Assembly (NCBI RefSeq): GCF_018130165.1
Contig: NZ_JAFCLZ010000006.1
Span: forward strand, 62,001-126,000
Direction: 5' to 3'
Origin: Bradyrhizobium sp. JYMT SZCCT0180
GTDB taxonomy: Bacteria > Pseudomonadota > Alphaproteobacteria > Rhizobiales > Xanthobacteraceae
Length of the DNA stretch: 64,000 nucleotides
A program made the position numbers and the translations under genes. This document shows, one piece after another, positions 26,526 to 35,144 of this stretch. The notes below the pieces were generated by a model. The model did not search any database and was not told where the DNA came from. It worked only from the letters and a program-made list of their open reading frames with translations. Position 1 is the stretch's first letter, and the number at the start of each line of letters is the position of its first letter.

Positions 26526-28921
26526 CGAGTATCTCCGGAGATCGCTGCTTTTCGGCCTGTATTGGCGTAATCGGGAATGCGGGGTCGGGACATCGCCATT
26601 TTAGCTTCGGAAATGGCCTGCCAAATTCTAGATGAAGTAGCCGGCATCTCGATGTGCGTGATGCCGAATTCGGAAAGCGCATGGACGATCGCGTTGATCG
26701 TCACCCCCAGTGCCGGGGTCGTCCCCCCTTCGCTGCCTGGGCGAAATCCGAGCGGATGACTAGTGGCAGGTACTTCGCTCAACGCCGTCGTCAGCGACGG
26801 CAGATCGGTCGCACGAGGAATCGCGTAGTCCATGAAGGACCCTGAAAGGTTTTGCCCGGTCTCGGGCTCGAACACGCATTGCTCCAGGAGAGCCTGCCCC
26901 ACCCCCTGCGCGATCGCCCCATGGGTCTGCCCGTGCAATATCATCGGATTCAGCGCTCGCCCGACATCATCCACTGACGTGTAACGCTGGATCTCGAGTT
27001 CTCCGGTCTCGGGATCAATCTCCACTTCGCAAACGGCCGTACCGTAAGGAAAGGCGAGTCCGGAAATGACCTGATCGGATGTCGCGGCAAGAGGTCCGCC
27101 CAACTCGCTCGATACTCTGCCATCGTCCAGGGCCATTTGCGCAATCTCAAAGATGCTGTGCCCGCGATCAGTTCCTTTGATGACGAAACCTCCATTTTCA
27201 AAGGTCACATCGGTGATGTCTGCCTCAAAAAGAACTGCAGCGATCCGGCGACCTTTTTCGATGATCTCGACAGTCGCATGGTGCATTACCAGGCTTGCCA
27301 TCCGCAGTGATCTTCCCGAATGGGTCCCACCGCCGGCTTTCACAAAATCGGTGTCACCCGTCCGCAAAGCGACCAAGTCGCGTGGCACGCCGAACCATCC
27401 GGCCACGAGTTCAGGAAATGCTGTCTCGTGGCCCTGCCCCGTACTCTGCGTACCCACGATGATCTCGATCTTGCCCTCTGGACGGACGAGGATCTCTGCT
27501 CGTTCGCGCGGAGCCCCACTGGTCGTCTCGATGTAATTTCCGACGGCGATTCCGCGGCAACGGCCTCGCGTACGGGAAGCGCGCCGGCGATGCAAGAACC
27601 CGGCCCAATCGGCCAGATCGATCGCGCGCTCCATGACCCCATTGTAGTCGCCGTTATCGTAGGTCACTCCCAGCGGATTTCGATAGGGCTGTTCCAGTGG
27701 CGATATCATGTTTCGGCGGCGCAACTCGAGACGATCGAAGCCACATTGTTGCGCGGCCAAATCGATAAGCCTCTCGATGACATAGATCGCCTCCGGCCGT
27801 CCGGCGCTACGATACGGAATCGTTGCCGGCGTATTGGTTACGGCTGCCCGCGCCACCACATGCGCCACCGGAATACGGTAAAGGCTCGGCATCAGCTGCG
27901 CCCCCTTGTTCAGGGGTATGAACGACGTCGTGTAGGCCCCGTTGTTGCCGGTGTTGACCGAACGCAGTGCCAGGAAATTTCCGAAGGCATCGAGAGCAAG
28001 CTCCGCGTCGACGTGTAGATCCCGCCCCTGATAATCAGACAGGAAGGCCTCGCTGCGCTCAACCTTGAAAGCTACCGACCGATGTAACCGTCGTGCAGCC
28101 CACGCCACCAGGGCGAACTCAGGGTAGGTCGCGTTGCGTGTCCCAAAATTTCCGCCGACATCTTGCGGCGCGACGACGCGAATCTGGTCAACGGCGACAC
28201 CGAGCACGCTCGCGAGTTCGTTGCGCATCTGGACCACCCCGAGGCCGTGCGAGGCGTGGACAGTGTACATTGCCGAGGCTTCATCCCAGGTCGCCGCGAC
28301 GGCGCGAGGCTCCATATGAACGCCAGTCACTCGTTGAATCCAGCTGTTCAGCCGCACGCAATGCGCGGCACCCGCGAATACCGCGGCCGTCGCCGTCGGG
28401 TTTCCCAAATCTGCTTCCAGCGTGCAGTTGCCGGGAATATGGTCCCAGAGCTGCGGCGCACCGTGCGCGAGCGCAGCGGTCGCATGAACCACGGCCGGCA
28501 GCGGCTCCCAATCGATCGCGACGGCCTCGGCGGCATCGCGGGCCTGCGCTAAGGTCTCGGCGACCACCAGAACGACCCCCTCGCCGACATAGCGGACGCG
28601 ATCCAAGGGCAGCGCGAATTGCTGCGTGATCCTCCGTTCGGTCCCGTCGCGGTTGGCCAACCGAATGTCGGAGCCTGTCTTCGAGCTTCCGGTCGCATGA
28701 GGAATTGGTCCCAGACCGTCCGCCAATGCGTCCGCGCCGGTCAGCACGGCGATTACGCCCGGCAGCGCCATTGCCGCGGCGACGTCGATCTTTCTCATCT
28801 TCGCATGGGCGTGCGGTGAGCGGACCATGAGGGCGCGCGCCATCCCTGAAAACTCGAGGTCGTCGGCGTAACAGCCCTTGCCTCGGACGAGACGTAGATC
28901 TTCCCTACGACCGGAATTCAT
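26522..28921 (-). CDS. Xanthine dehydrogenase-family molybdopterin-binding subunit (CoxL/aldehyde oxidase large subunit type), orphan
   Basis: A 799-residue molybdenum hydroxylase catalytic subunit. It starts NSGRREDLRLVRGKGCYADD, the family's usual opening. DVGGNFGTRNATYPEFALVA and PYRSAGRPEAIYVIERLIDL match the cofactor-binding loops; the latter replaces the AYRCSFR loop of true CO dehydrogenases, so this is not a CO dehydrogenase. GTQSTGQGHETAFPELVAGW follows, and GSEGGTTPALGVTINAIVHA holds the catalytic glutamate. The [2Fe-2S] and FAD subunits that usually accompany it are absent from the window. In this operon, oxidation of an aldehyde released by the hydratase-lyase is plausible, but it needs electron-transfer partners encoded elsewhere. 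Confidence 0.9.
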   Translation of the reverse strand: MNSGRREDLRLVRGKGCYADDLEFSGMARALMVRSPHAHAKMRKIDVAAAMALPGVIAVLTGADALADGLGPIPHATGSSKTGSDIRLANRDGTERRITQQFALPLDRVRYVGEGVVLVVAETLAQARDAAEAVAIDWEPLPAVVHATAALAHGAPQLWDHIPGNCTLEADLGNPTATAAVFAGAAHCVRLNSWIQRVTGVHMEPRAVAATWDEASAMYTVHASHGLGVVQMRNELASVLGVAVDQIRVVAPQDVGGNFGTRNATYPEFALVAWAARRLHRSVAFKVERSEAFLSDYQGRDLHVDAELALDAFGNFLALRSVNTGNNGAYTTSFIPLNKGAQLMPSLYRIPVAHVVARAAVTNTPATIPYRSAGRPEAIYVIERLIDLAAQQCGFDRLELRRRNMISPLEQPYRNPLGVTYDNGDYNGVMERAIDLADWAGFLHRRRASRTRGRCRGIAVGNYIETTSGAPRERAEILVRPEGKIEIIVGTQSTGQGHETAFPELVAGWFGVPRDLVALRTGDTDFVKAGGGTHSGRSLRMASLVMHHATVEIIEKGRRIAAVLFEADITDVTFENGGFVIKGTDRGHSIFEIAQMALDDGRVSSELGGPLAATSDQVISGLAFPYGTAVCEVEIDPETGELEIQRYTSVDDVGRALNPMILHGQTHGAIAQGVGQALLEQCVFEPETGQNLSGSFMDYAIPRATDLPSLTTALSEVPATSHPLGFRPGSEGGTTPALGVTINAIVHALSEFGITHIEMPATSSRIWQAISEAKMAMSRPRIPDYANTGRKAAISGDTR

Positions 28922-28988
28922 CGTGTGACATACCCAGGCTCGCTATTGTCGACATGCAAGCGCGTTCCGGTTGCCTCCTCGGTCCGGT

Positions 28989-31145
28989 TCAGCGACACGA
29001 GATCAGCGCATCGAGCGCCAAGACACCCTCGCCTTCCGCGAACACGATCAGTGGATTGACGTCAATCTCGCTGACTTCCGGATGGGCGCGGACGAAGGAG
29101 CCGAGCATGCTGACCGCCGACACGAGGGCATCGATATCCCGAACTGGCTTTCCGCGAAAAGGACCGAGCAACGCGGCTCCCTTCAACGCACGCAGGGCGG
29201 CCTTGATTTCATCTGCTGTAGCGTCTGCCGGCAGGACGCGCACATCCTTCAGCGCCTCGGCAAGAATTCCGCCGAGCCCAACCACCAGCACCGGCCCCCA
29301 TTCAGGATCGGTCCGTGCCCCCAGAATCAACTCAAGTCCCGCGCCGGACATCCGTTCGACCAGCACGCCGTCGATCGGGAGTTCGGCAGCGGCACCAAGG
29401 TTGCGGTACAACCTATCCCATCCCGAGCGCAATTCCTCTTCGTTAGCGAGATTGAGAACGACCCCTCCGACCTCCGTCTTGTGCGGTAGCGCAGCGGATT
29501 GAATTTTCAGGGCCACGGGATAACCGATTGCGCGAGCAGCAGACGCAGCAGCCTCGACATCGGCGACCAGGCGTCGCGCAGGCATTGGCAATCCGGCCTG
29601 TTCGAGAATATCCTTCGCCGCGTATTCCGGAATTATGCCGACCGGCAGGCGCTTGGATACCTCGATCTCCTCGGACAAAGCCGAATTACGAACGTTCGAG
29701 TCGGCCCATCGTGCATAGCGCGCAAGCGCACGGACCGCTCTTTCAGGCGACCGAAAGAATGGAACGCCGGCCTCGCGAACGGCAGTTATGATTTCTCCCG
29801 GAATTTGAGTTTCGTCACCAAGCATTGCAAACAAGACCGCACGCCTTTTCGACCAGTGACGCAGAGCCTCCAGCACGGGCGGCATCTTGCGCGACGCCAT
29901 TTGCGAACTGGAAAGAATGATCGTCACCAGCAGGCTGCCGCAGTCCGGATGCGCCATCAGATCTTCAAGAGCGCGCATATAGAGCCCGGGATCAACCAAG
30001 GCTTGCGCTGTAAGGTCGAGAGGATTGCTGGCCACAATAAAGCCCGGGGCGACCGCGTTGAGCCGAGTGGCGGCCTCGCCTGTGGGCTGGGGCAGCGGAA
30101 CACCGAGCGTCTCGCAATAGTCTAGCGCGATTGCCTTGTAAGCGCCGGATTCGCCAAGAATGGCTACGCCGCCGAACGGTCGGTGTGCGCAGCGCATCAC
30201 GCAGTCGGAAATGTCGATGAGCTCCTCGAGCGTCTCGACGATCATGACGCCTGCGCGCTCCACGATCGCCTGCATGACCTCGTAGTCGCCGGTCAGGGCT
30301 CCCGTGTGCGTCCGCGCCGATTCCCGCGCTGCGCCCGAGCGGCCGGGATGAAGCATAACCAACACGACGCCAAGAGCCCTCGCACGCCTGGCCAATTCGA
30401 GAAACTCGCGCGGCCTTCGAATATGCTCGACGACCATCGCAATCGCGCGGGTCTGACCGGTCTTGAGCGCATACGCGATAAAATCCTCGATGCCATTGGC
30501 TGCTTCGTTCCCGGTCGAAATCGAAACGGATACATTTAGGGCGCGACTGTCCAGGGCCGCCCGAACGACGGCCGCCATGGCGCCGCTCTGGGAAATCACA
30601 GCGATCCCAGGTCCGGTCATCGGACGCGGTTCGGCCACCGCAAAGGTCAGGGCGACGCCATCCGCATCATTGACGAAGCCGAGACAATTCGGCCCCTCAA
30701 TAGCGATGTTGTTCGAACGCGCGATGGCCGCAATTTCGTCCTGAGCCGCCCTGCCTTCGGCACCAAGCTCGGCAAAACCGGCGGAAAAAATCACGATGCC
30801 GCCGACACCGCGCTCTGCACAGCCCTTGACCGCATCAAGTACCGCCGCAGCGGGGATCGCAAGAACCACGCAATCGACGCCGTAAGGCAACTCCGACGCG
30901 TGCTTTACGCAGGACCGCCCGCGAATTCTGGCCTGCTTGGGATGAAGCAGATGGATATCGCCAGAGAACGCAAAGCGCTCAAGATTGTCGAGAACAATGG
31001 CGGCCAGTGATCCGGGTGTCGCTGAAACTCCGGCGATCGCCACCGACCGAGGATTAAGCAAACGCTCTATAGGCGATCGCTGCGGTAAGTCCCGGTCGTA
31101 CGAGCTCTCGGATGCAGTCGACTTGGTCACTGTCGCATTCTCCAA
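28989..31145 (-). CDS. ADP-forming acyl/aryl-CoA ligase (acetate-CoA ligase family)
   Basis: A 718-residue fused enzyme making CoA esters with ATP to ADP. The CoA-binding domain opens RLLNPRSVAIAGVSATPGSL; the ligase domains contain IEGPNCLGFVN and the phosphohistidine loop ARTHTGALTGDYEVMQ; the C-terminal third is an ATP-grasp domain (YPVALKIQSAALPHKTEVGG, then GLGGILAEALKDVRVLP). The apparent start is TTG at 31145, 18 bp after the hydratase-lyase stop; a GTG at 31130 with a better-spaced GGAG is also possible. With a hydroxycinnamoyl-CoA lyase homologue beside it, it probably supplies the lyase with its CoA ester. Ligases of this type serve feruloyl-CoA synthesis in other proteobacteria. 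Confidence 0.9.
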   Translation of the reverse strand: MENATVTKSTASESSYDRDLPQRSPIERLLNPRSVAIAGVSATPGSLAAIVLDNLERFAFSGDIHLLHPKQARIRGRSCVKHASELPYGVDCVVLAIPAAAVLDAVKGCAERGVGGIVIFSAGFAELGAEGRAAQDEIAAIARSNNIAIEGPNCLGFVNDADGVALTFAVAEPRPMTGPGIAVISQSGAMAAVVRAALDSRALNVSVSISTGNEAANGIEDFIAYALKTGQTRAIAMVVEHIRRPREFLELARRARALGVVLVMLHPGRSGAARESARTHTGALTGDYEVMQAIVERAGVMIVETLEELIDISDCVMRCAHRPFGGVAILGESGAYKAIALDYCETLGVPLPQPTGEAATRLNAVAPGFIVASNPLDLTAQALVDPGLYMRALEDLMAHPDCGSLLVTIILSSSQMASRKMPPVLEALRHWSKRRAVLFAMLGDETQIPGEIITAVREAGVPFFRSPERAVRALARYARWADSNVRNSALSEEIEVSKRLPVGIIPEYAAKDILEQAGLPMPARRLVADVEAAASAARAIGYPVALKIQSAALPHKTEVGGVVLNLANEEELRSGWDRLYRNLGAAAELPIDGVLVERMSGAGLELILGARTDPEWGPVLVVGLGGILAEALKDVRVLPADATADEIKAALRALKGAALLGPFRGKPVRDIDALVSAVSMLGSFVRAHPEVSEIDVNPLIVFAEGEGVLALDALISCR

Positions 31146-31163
31146 CGAAACCGCTCTTAGCGA

Positions 31164-32006
31164 TCAGCGTGGATAGTTATCGAGGCCGGGCTTGTACGAT
31201 TTCTCGTCAAGAAACTGACCCATACCCTTCGCGCGTCCTCGCTCCGGGTCGACCATGGTGGTCTGGTCAAGCTTAGCCGTAAGATATTCTGCAGATTCTT
31301 CCCAAGTCATTTCCCGGACGAATTTGTACGAGTTTTTTGCCGCACGCAGCACCGTCGGATTCTTTGCGAGCAGTGTCTTGGCCAACTCACGGGTGCGACC
31401 CATCAGCTGGTCGGACGGTACGGACTCGTTGACGAGCCCCATCTCTACCGCGGCCTTTCCGCCGAACTGCTCGCCAGTCATGATGTAGTAAAGTGACTTG
31501 CGATCGTTCACGAGCGTCGAGAGTGCCTTCGGAACAACACCACCAGGGATGATTCCCCAATTGATCTCGGAAAGCCCGAACACAGCCTCGTCCGCGGCAA
31601 TGGCGAGGTCACAGCAGACCAGTGGCGTAAATGCACCGCCAAAGCACCAACCATTGACCATAGCGATGGTAGGTTTGCCGTAGAACATCAGTTTACGCCA
31701 CTGCCAATTGCGAGTTTCCCGATACGCCCGATGCCTTTCGATATCGGGCTTGTTATCGGTTGCCCGGAAAAAATCCTTCAGATCCATGCCGGCTGAAAAC
31801 GCATCTCCCTCGCCGGTCAGAACAACGACGCCACAGCGATCGTCGAGTTCCAGTTCGTCAAGCACCTGATTCATCTCGGTGGCCATCGCCACACTCATCG
31901 CGTTGCGTTTGCCCGGACGATTGAGCTTCAACCACGCAATCCCGTCGTCAAACTCAACCTTCACGTTCTCTCCGCCTGGAGCCGGTCGGTGATTTTGAGC
32001 GGTCAT
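31164..32006 (-). CDS. Hydroxycinnamoyl-CoA hydratase-lyase (HCHL) homologue with altered phenol-binding residues
   Basis: A 280-residue crotonase-fold protein, co-linear with feruloyl-CoA hydratase-lyase of Pseudomonas (276 residues). Shared stretches include MVNGWCFGG, FGLSEINWGI, SLYYIMTG and the C-terminal MGQFLDEKSYKPGL. The catalytic glutamate is kept (E147, HCHL E143). However, the two tyrosines that hold the substrate 4-hydroxyl in HCHL are F79 (Tyr75) and T243 (Tyr239), and Ser123 is T127. HCHL cleaves 4-hydroxycinnamoyl-CoA to an aldehyde plus acetyl-CoA; these changes suggest a different side chain here. The ATG at 32006 has AAGGA eight bases before it; one at 32015 overlaps that site. 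It is first in the operon facing MarR. Confidence 0.88.
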   Translation of the reverse strand: MTAQNHRPAPGGENVKVEFDDGIAWLKLNRPGKRNAMSVAMATEMNQVLDELELDDRCGVVVLTGEGDAFSAGMDLKDFFRATDNKPDIERHRAYRETRNWQWRKLMFYGKPTIAMVNGWCFGGAFTPLVCCDLAIAADEAVFGLSEINWGIIPGGVVPKALSTLVNDRKSLYYIMTGEQFGGKAAVEMGLVNESVPSDQLMGRTRELAKTLLAKNPTVLRAAKNSYKFVREMTWEESAEYLTAKLDQTTMVDPERGRAKGMGQFLDEKSYKPGLDNYPR

Positions 32007-32146
32007 TTCGAGCATCCTTTGATTGCGGACATTTGGATCGCGTAGAGGTGAACGATAATTCGACCAGCGCCAGCGACGCTGGACACCACCCCGCCAATGT
32101 CGTCAATGGGGACCCGCTGTGGGCCACAACTGCCGTCATAATGACA

Positions 32147-32182
32147 GGTTGCCTTATATAAGGTAACCTTCCATATTGGAAG
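32147..32182. promoter_or_regulatory. Candidate MarR operators
   Basis: Positions 32147-32168 form a 22-bp inverted repeat with one mismatched pair, around the core CCTTATATAAGG flanked by GGTT and AACC. A second repeat, CTTCC-ATATT-GGAAG, follows at 32168-32182. Both are between the MarR start (32206) and the leftward hydratase-lyase (32006), the expected place for MarR repression of both genes. Confidence 0.6.
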
Positions 32183-32205
32183 CTACTCGTCAATAGGGAA
32201 CGTAC

Positions 32206-32643
32206 GTGACAAAGTCATCATCGTCGCACGCTGGAACGTTGTATCTTATGCATGTGCTGACGCATGCCACGCGCACAAGACTCGACGAAGCACTGCGCCC
32301 CCTGGAGCTATCGTCCTTTCACTACACAATTCTAAGCGTATTGGCGCATAATGCCGGACTATCGTCGGCGCGGCTTTCGCGGAGGTTCTATGTAACGCCA
32401 CAGGCGATGGGAGAAATCATACAATTACTGGAACGAAAGGGCCTGATCGAACGTCGCGAGGATCCGTCGAACAAGAGGGCGATGCTCCTGAGCCTGACGA
32501 AGGTGGGAGAGGCAGCGTGCCAGCGAGGCGATATTATCGTATCGAAGCTTGAGCAAACGATTTTTGAAGGCCAATCGAAATCGAAACTCGATTTGCTGCG
32601 ATCGGTCCTGACGACGGCTCTCGCCGCGCTCGGCGAAAGGTAG
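32206..32643 (+). CDS. MarR-family transcriptional regulator
   Basis: A 145-residue winged-helix regulator. The DNA-binding core is YTILSVLAHNAGLSSARLSR, RFYVTPQAMGEIIQLLERKG and LIERREDPSNKRAMLLSLTK, the wing with the usual DxRxxxxxLT-like pattern. The start is GTG. It is divergent from the CoA ligase / hydratase-lyase operon, and two inverted repeats lie just before it. In Rhodopseudomonas the MarR protein CouR represses p-coumarate genes and is released by p-coumaroyl-CoA; an analogous role with a CoA ester of the local pathway is inferred. Confidence 0.92.
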   Translation: MTKSSSSHAGTLYLMHVLTHATRTRLDEALRPLELSSFHYTILSVLAHNAGLSSARLSRRFYVTPQAMGEIIQLLERKGLIERREDPSNKRAMLLSLTKVGEAACQRGDIIVSKLEQTIFEGQSKSKLDLLRSVLTTALAALGER

Positions 32644-32807
32644 CGATGGCGCTGCAACCCGGAGATCCCTTGCCTTTGATGTGCAAGCGCCGTACGACCG
32701 TCGCCTCCGCACATTCATCCCAGCCTCCAGGACCGCACCCACTCCGGTTCGCAAGTATTCTGTCGATCGCGCCGCTAAGACGCCCCCGGGCCAGACCACC
32801 TGCCGGC

Positions 32808-32963
32808 ATGAAGAGGGATATCGCGGCAATCGATTCCGCAGTTTGCACACGCCGCACGGTGCTGGGGCTTCTGGCCGCGGCCCAACGATGCCCTACGATC
32901 CCGAGGAAGGATTTCGTGCCGATCGCCGAGATCGCGACGGGAGCTCTAGCGGGTGTCGGCCGG
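32808..32963 (+). pseudogene. Remnant of a Bug-family substrate-binding protein gene
   Basis: An ATG at 32808 begins a signal-peptide-like MKRDIAAID.. with CTRRTVLGLLAAA, close to the SRRTILGILVTALA leader of the Bug gene at 158-1144. The next bases give PYDPEEGF in one frame and FVPIAEIATGALAGV in the next, together matching PYDPEKSFEPIAEIATGVLA of that gene. About 70 codons between leader and this motif are missing and one frameshift is present. The rest of the gene is gone. Confidence 0.6.
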
Positions 32964-33124
32964 GACTCCCGGATTGCCAATCGCTCGTTCTTGTAGATCA
33001 GCTGCGGCATCAGCGCCTGGAAGGCATTCAGGGCGCTTGGGGATGGCCACGACTTCAGGCATGACCTCACCATCCCGCCGTATATCAAACCCCAGCAGAC
33101 AAGTTCGCAGCATGTGTTGCGGCG

Positions 33125-33205
33125 ATCAGTTGAACCCGCCGCCAGTAGCGGACGTTCAGGCCATTTCCACCTTGACCCAAAGCAGACATCGGAGCCCATC
33201 CCGCG
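33125..33205 (-). repeat. Dispersed repeat, inverted copy
   Basis: Contains TGACCCAAAGCAGACATCGG, the reverse complement (one base different) of the CCGATGTCCGCTTTGGGTCA core at 56458-56477. Related copies are listed at 48842, 49920, 51990, 52665, 55240, 56455, 59058 and 63222. Confidence 0.5.
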
Positions 33206-33408
33206 TCAATCGTACCGTTGCGACAGGTTGATAAACCAAACCCACGTTGACGCTTCAAAGTCGGTTCGTCACATTCGATCTACCAGCGCGGACGAAGGGG
33301 CAGCGATGGATGAGTGTATGGCGAAGGGAGAGTGGGCTTCGCGCCTCCTCCTACCGAACGCGCGGGTATGTGAGTTGTCTCGCCAGACGACGCGCGCTTG
33401 CTGCCCCC

Positions 33409-33435
33409 ACAAAGTCGACTATTCGTCGACTTTGT
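33409..33435. other. Hairpin with 11-bp stem downstream of amiE
   Basis: Arms ACAAAGTCGAC (33409-33419) and GTCGACTTTGT (33425-33435) are perfectly complementary around a five-base loop. It is about 200 bp past the leftward amiE stop. No T-run follows on either strand, so it is not a standard intrinsic terminator, though it could stabilise the 3' end of the operon transcript. Confidence 0.5.
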
Positions 33436-33633
33436 CGATCGACCGCCTACGCCGATTGTCGGCAAAGTTGCGACCGCCTCGTACATTTCGGCCGGCTCAG
33501 CTACCCCCGTAGATACCAACGAAGACCTACGGTTTGGGAAACCTTTTTCACCTTAACAAGATCGATAGCTTAGGTTCGTCGTGTTGAAAATGTGTTGCGC
33601 GGGGCTTTCTTGACCAGCGAGCACGCGCGTCGC

Positions 33634-34674
33634 TTAGTAGTTGGTCCCGGATGTTTCATTCGGGATGCCGTCGATGGGGCATTCAGCAGTGCCCGCGGTC
33701 GGGCGGGTCATCGCCTCGACCATTTCGCGGGTGCCTTCGGGATCGGCGATCCATTTCGAGTAGAAGTCGTAGGGGCATGTCGCCAGGCCCTTGGCGCTTT
33801 CGCCGGAATTGATCATGCCGGTGTAGCCGCGATGCACCAGCTTGTAGAGATGGTTCTGCGACTGGTTGGTGCGGCGGGCGTCGCGGATCAGGTTCTTCGA
33901 CAGCGCCGCATACTGGATGCCGTATTCCTCTTCGCCGGTCTCGCCCAGCGTGCGGCCATCGAAGCCGATGATCGCGGAGTGGCCGAAATAGGAATAGACG
34001 CCGTCAAAGCCGGCGGCATTGGCGACCGCCACATAGACATTGTTGGCCCAAGCCATCGCCTTGGAAATCAGGATCTGCTGTTCCTTGGCCGGATACATGT
34101 AGCCCTGGCAGCGCACGATCAGTTCCGCGCCCTTCATGGCGCAATCGCGCCAGATTTCCGGAAAATTGCCGTCGTCGCAGATGATCAGGCTGACCTTCAT
34201 GCCCTTTGGTCCGTCGGAAACGTAAGTGCAGTTGCCGGGATACCAGCCTTCGATCGGCACCCACGGCATGATCTTACGGTACTTCTGGACAATCTCGCCC
34301 TTGTCGTTCATCAGAATCAGGGTGTTGTAGGGCGCCTTGTGCGGATGCTCCTCGTGACGCTCGCCGGTGAGCGAGAACACGCCCCACACTTTCGCCTTGC
34401 GGCAGGCTTCGGCGAAGATCGCGGTTTCCTCGCCGGGCACGACGGATGCGGTCTCGTACATCTCCTTGGAGTCGTACATGATGCCGTGGGTGGAATATTC
34501 CGGGAAGATCACCAGATCCATGCCCGGCAGGCCGAGCTTCATGCCCACCACCATGTCGGCGATCTTGCGGGCGTTGTCGAGCACCTCCGCCTTGGTGTGC
34601 AGGCGCGGCATTTTGTAGTTGACGACGGCGACGCCGACCGTGTCGTTGCTCGAGGAAATGTCACCGTGAAGCAT
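33634..34674 (-). CDS. amiE: Aliphatic amidase (acylamide amidohydrolase)
   Basis: A 346-residue nitrilase-fold enzyme that hydrolyses short aliphatic amides such as acetamide to acid and ammonia in the cytoplasm. The sequence follows Pseudomonas aeruginosa AmiE almost throughout, with the same length and the same catalytic numbering: E59 (FPEYSTHG), K134 (QKYRKIMPW) and C166 ([13 protein letters not shown]). A GGAGGGG site precedes the ATG. It is last of a leftward run urtA-urtB-urtC-urtD-urtE-fmdA-fmdB-amiE. With formamidase and an amide/urea importer it forms a route for nitrogen from short amides. Confidence 0.97.
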   Translation of the reverse strand: MLHGDISSSNDTVGVAVVNYKMPRLHTKAEVLDNARKIADMVVGMKLGLPGMDLVIFPEYSTHGIMYDSKEMYETASVVPGEETAIFAEACRKAKVWGVFSLTGERHEEHPHKAPYNTLILMNDKGEIVQKYRKIMPWVPIEGWYPGNCTYVSDGPKGMKVSLIICDDGNFPEIWRDCAMKGAELIVRCQGYMYPAKEQQILISKAMAWANNVYVAVANAAGFDGVYSYFGHSAIIGFDGRTLGETGEEEYGIQYAALSKNLIRDARRTNQSQNHLYKLVHRGYTGMINSGESAKGLATCPYDFYSKWIADPEGTREMVEAMTRPTAGTAECPIDGIPNETSGTNY

Positions 34675-34718
34675 GGGGTTCGCCCCTCCTGTTCTGGTTC
34701 AACTCTGCCGTCACTGCA

Positions 34719-35060
34719 TCAGTGGCTGATCATCCACGGCCGCGCGGTCGGGAAACTCTTGGCGCCGCTTCTTGTCCTGGTCACCAGCCGCGCCGGTTTC
34801 TTGCTTGAACAGCAGCCGCAGCCGGGACCATGCGAGGCCTTGTACTGATCGAGGGTTTTGGGCGCGTTGGCGCTGCGCTCGTTGGTGGCATGGGCCTTGC
34901 GCTTGTCCGACGGCATGCAGAAGAACGCCGGCGCGGTCAGGATCACGCGCGGCGATTCGGTTTCGCATTGCGGGCAATCCTGCGGCGCATCGCATTCGGC
35001 CATCGGCCGCATGTCGGTGAACGGGCCGCAATCGTTGCAGAGATATTCGTAAACCGGCAT
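34719..35060 (-). CDS. fmdB: FmdB-family zinc-ribbon protein
   Basis: The start at 35060 (GAGGA site eight bases upstream) gives 113 residues beginning MPVYEYLCNDCG, the standard FmdB opening. Two CxxC pairs, CNDC and CPQC, make a zinc ribbon; a cysteine-rich GPGCGCCSSKK tail follows. In Methylophilus, FmdB was named as a putative regulator of the formamidase operon; a direct role in transcription is not established. It lies between fmdA and amiE in the same orientation, consistent with the classical fmd arrangement. Confidence 0.9.
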   Translation of the reverse strand: MPVYEYLCNDCGPFTDMRPMAECDAPQDCPQCETESPRVILTAPAFFCMPSDKRKAHATNERSANAPKTLDQYKASHGPGCGCCSSKKPARLVTRTRSGAKSFPTARPWMISH

Positions 35061-35144
35061 TTCAATATCCTCGCGCAAATAGCACGCGACGATGGATGCG
35101 GGGCGGCAGATACACACACCGTCCCGCATCCCGTCGCGCAGGGA

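Larger units (their letters stand above)
32644..33633. other. Gene-poor stretch with a decayed receptor gene, a repeat and a hairpin
   Basis: About 990 bp between the MarR gene and the end of amiE with no intact gene. It holds a Bug-family remnant (32808-32963), an inverted copy of the dispersed repeat (33125-33205) and a strong hairpin (33409-33435). Several open frames here have no recognisable protein sense. Confidence 0.6.

Noticed and set aside
26522-28921. Carbon monoxide dehydrogenase CoxL
   Set aside because: The active-site loop reads PYRSAGR, not the AYRCSFR loop of true CO dehydrogenases, and CoxM and CoxS are absent.
33409-33435. Intrinsic terminator of the amidase operon
   Set aside because: The stem is strong, but no run of T follows on the minus strand, so I list it only as a hairpin.
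33592-34848. 418-codon open frame on the plus strand
   Set aside because: Antisense to amiE, which matches a known enzyme over its full length with all catalytic residues.
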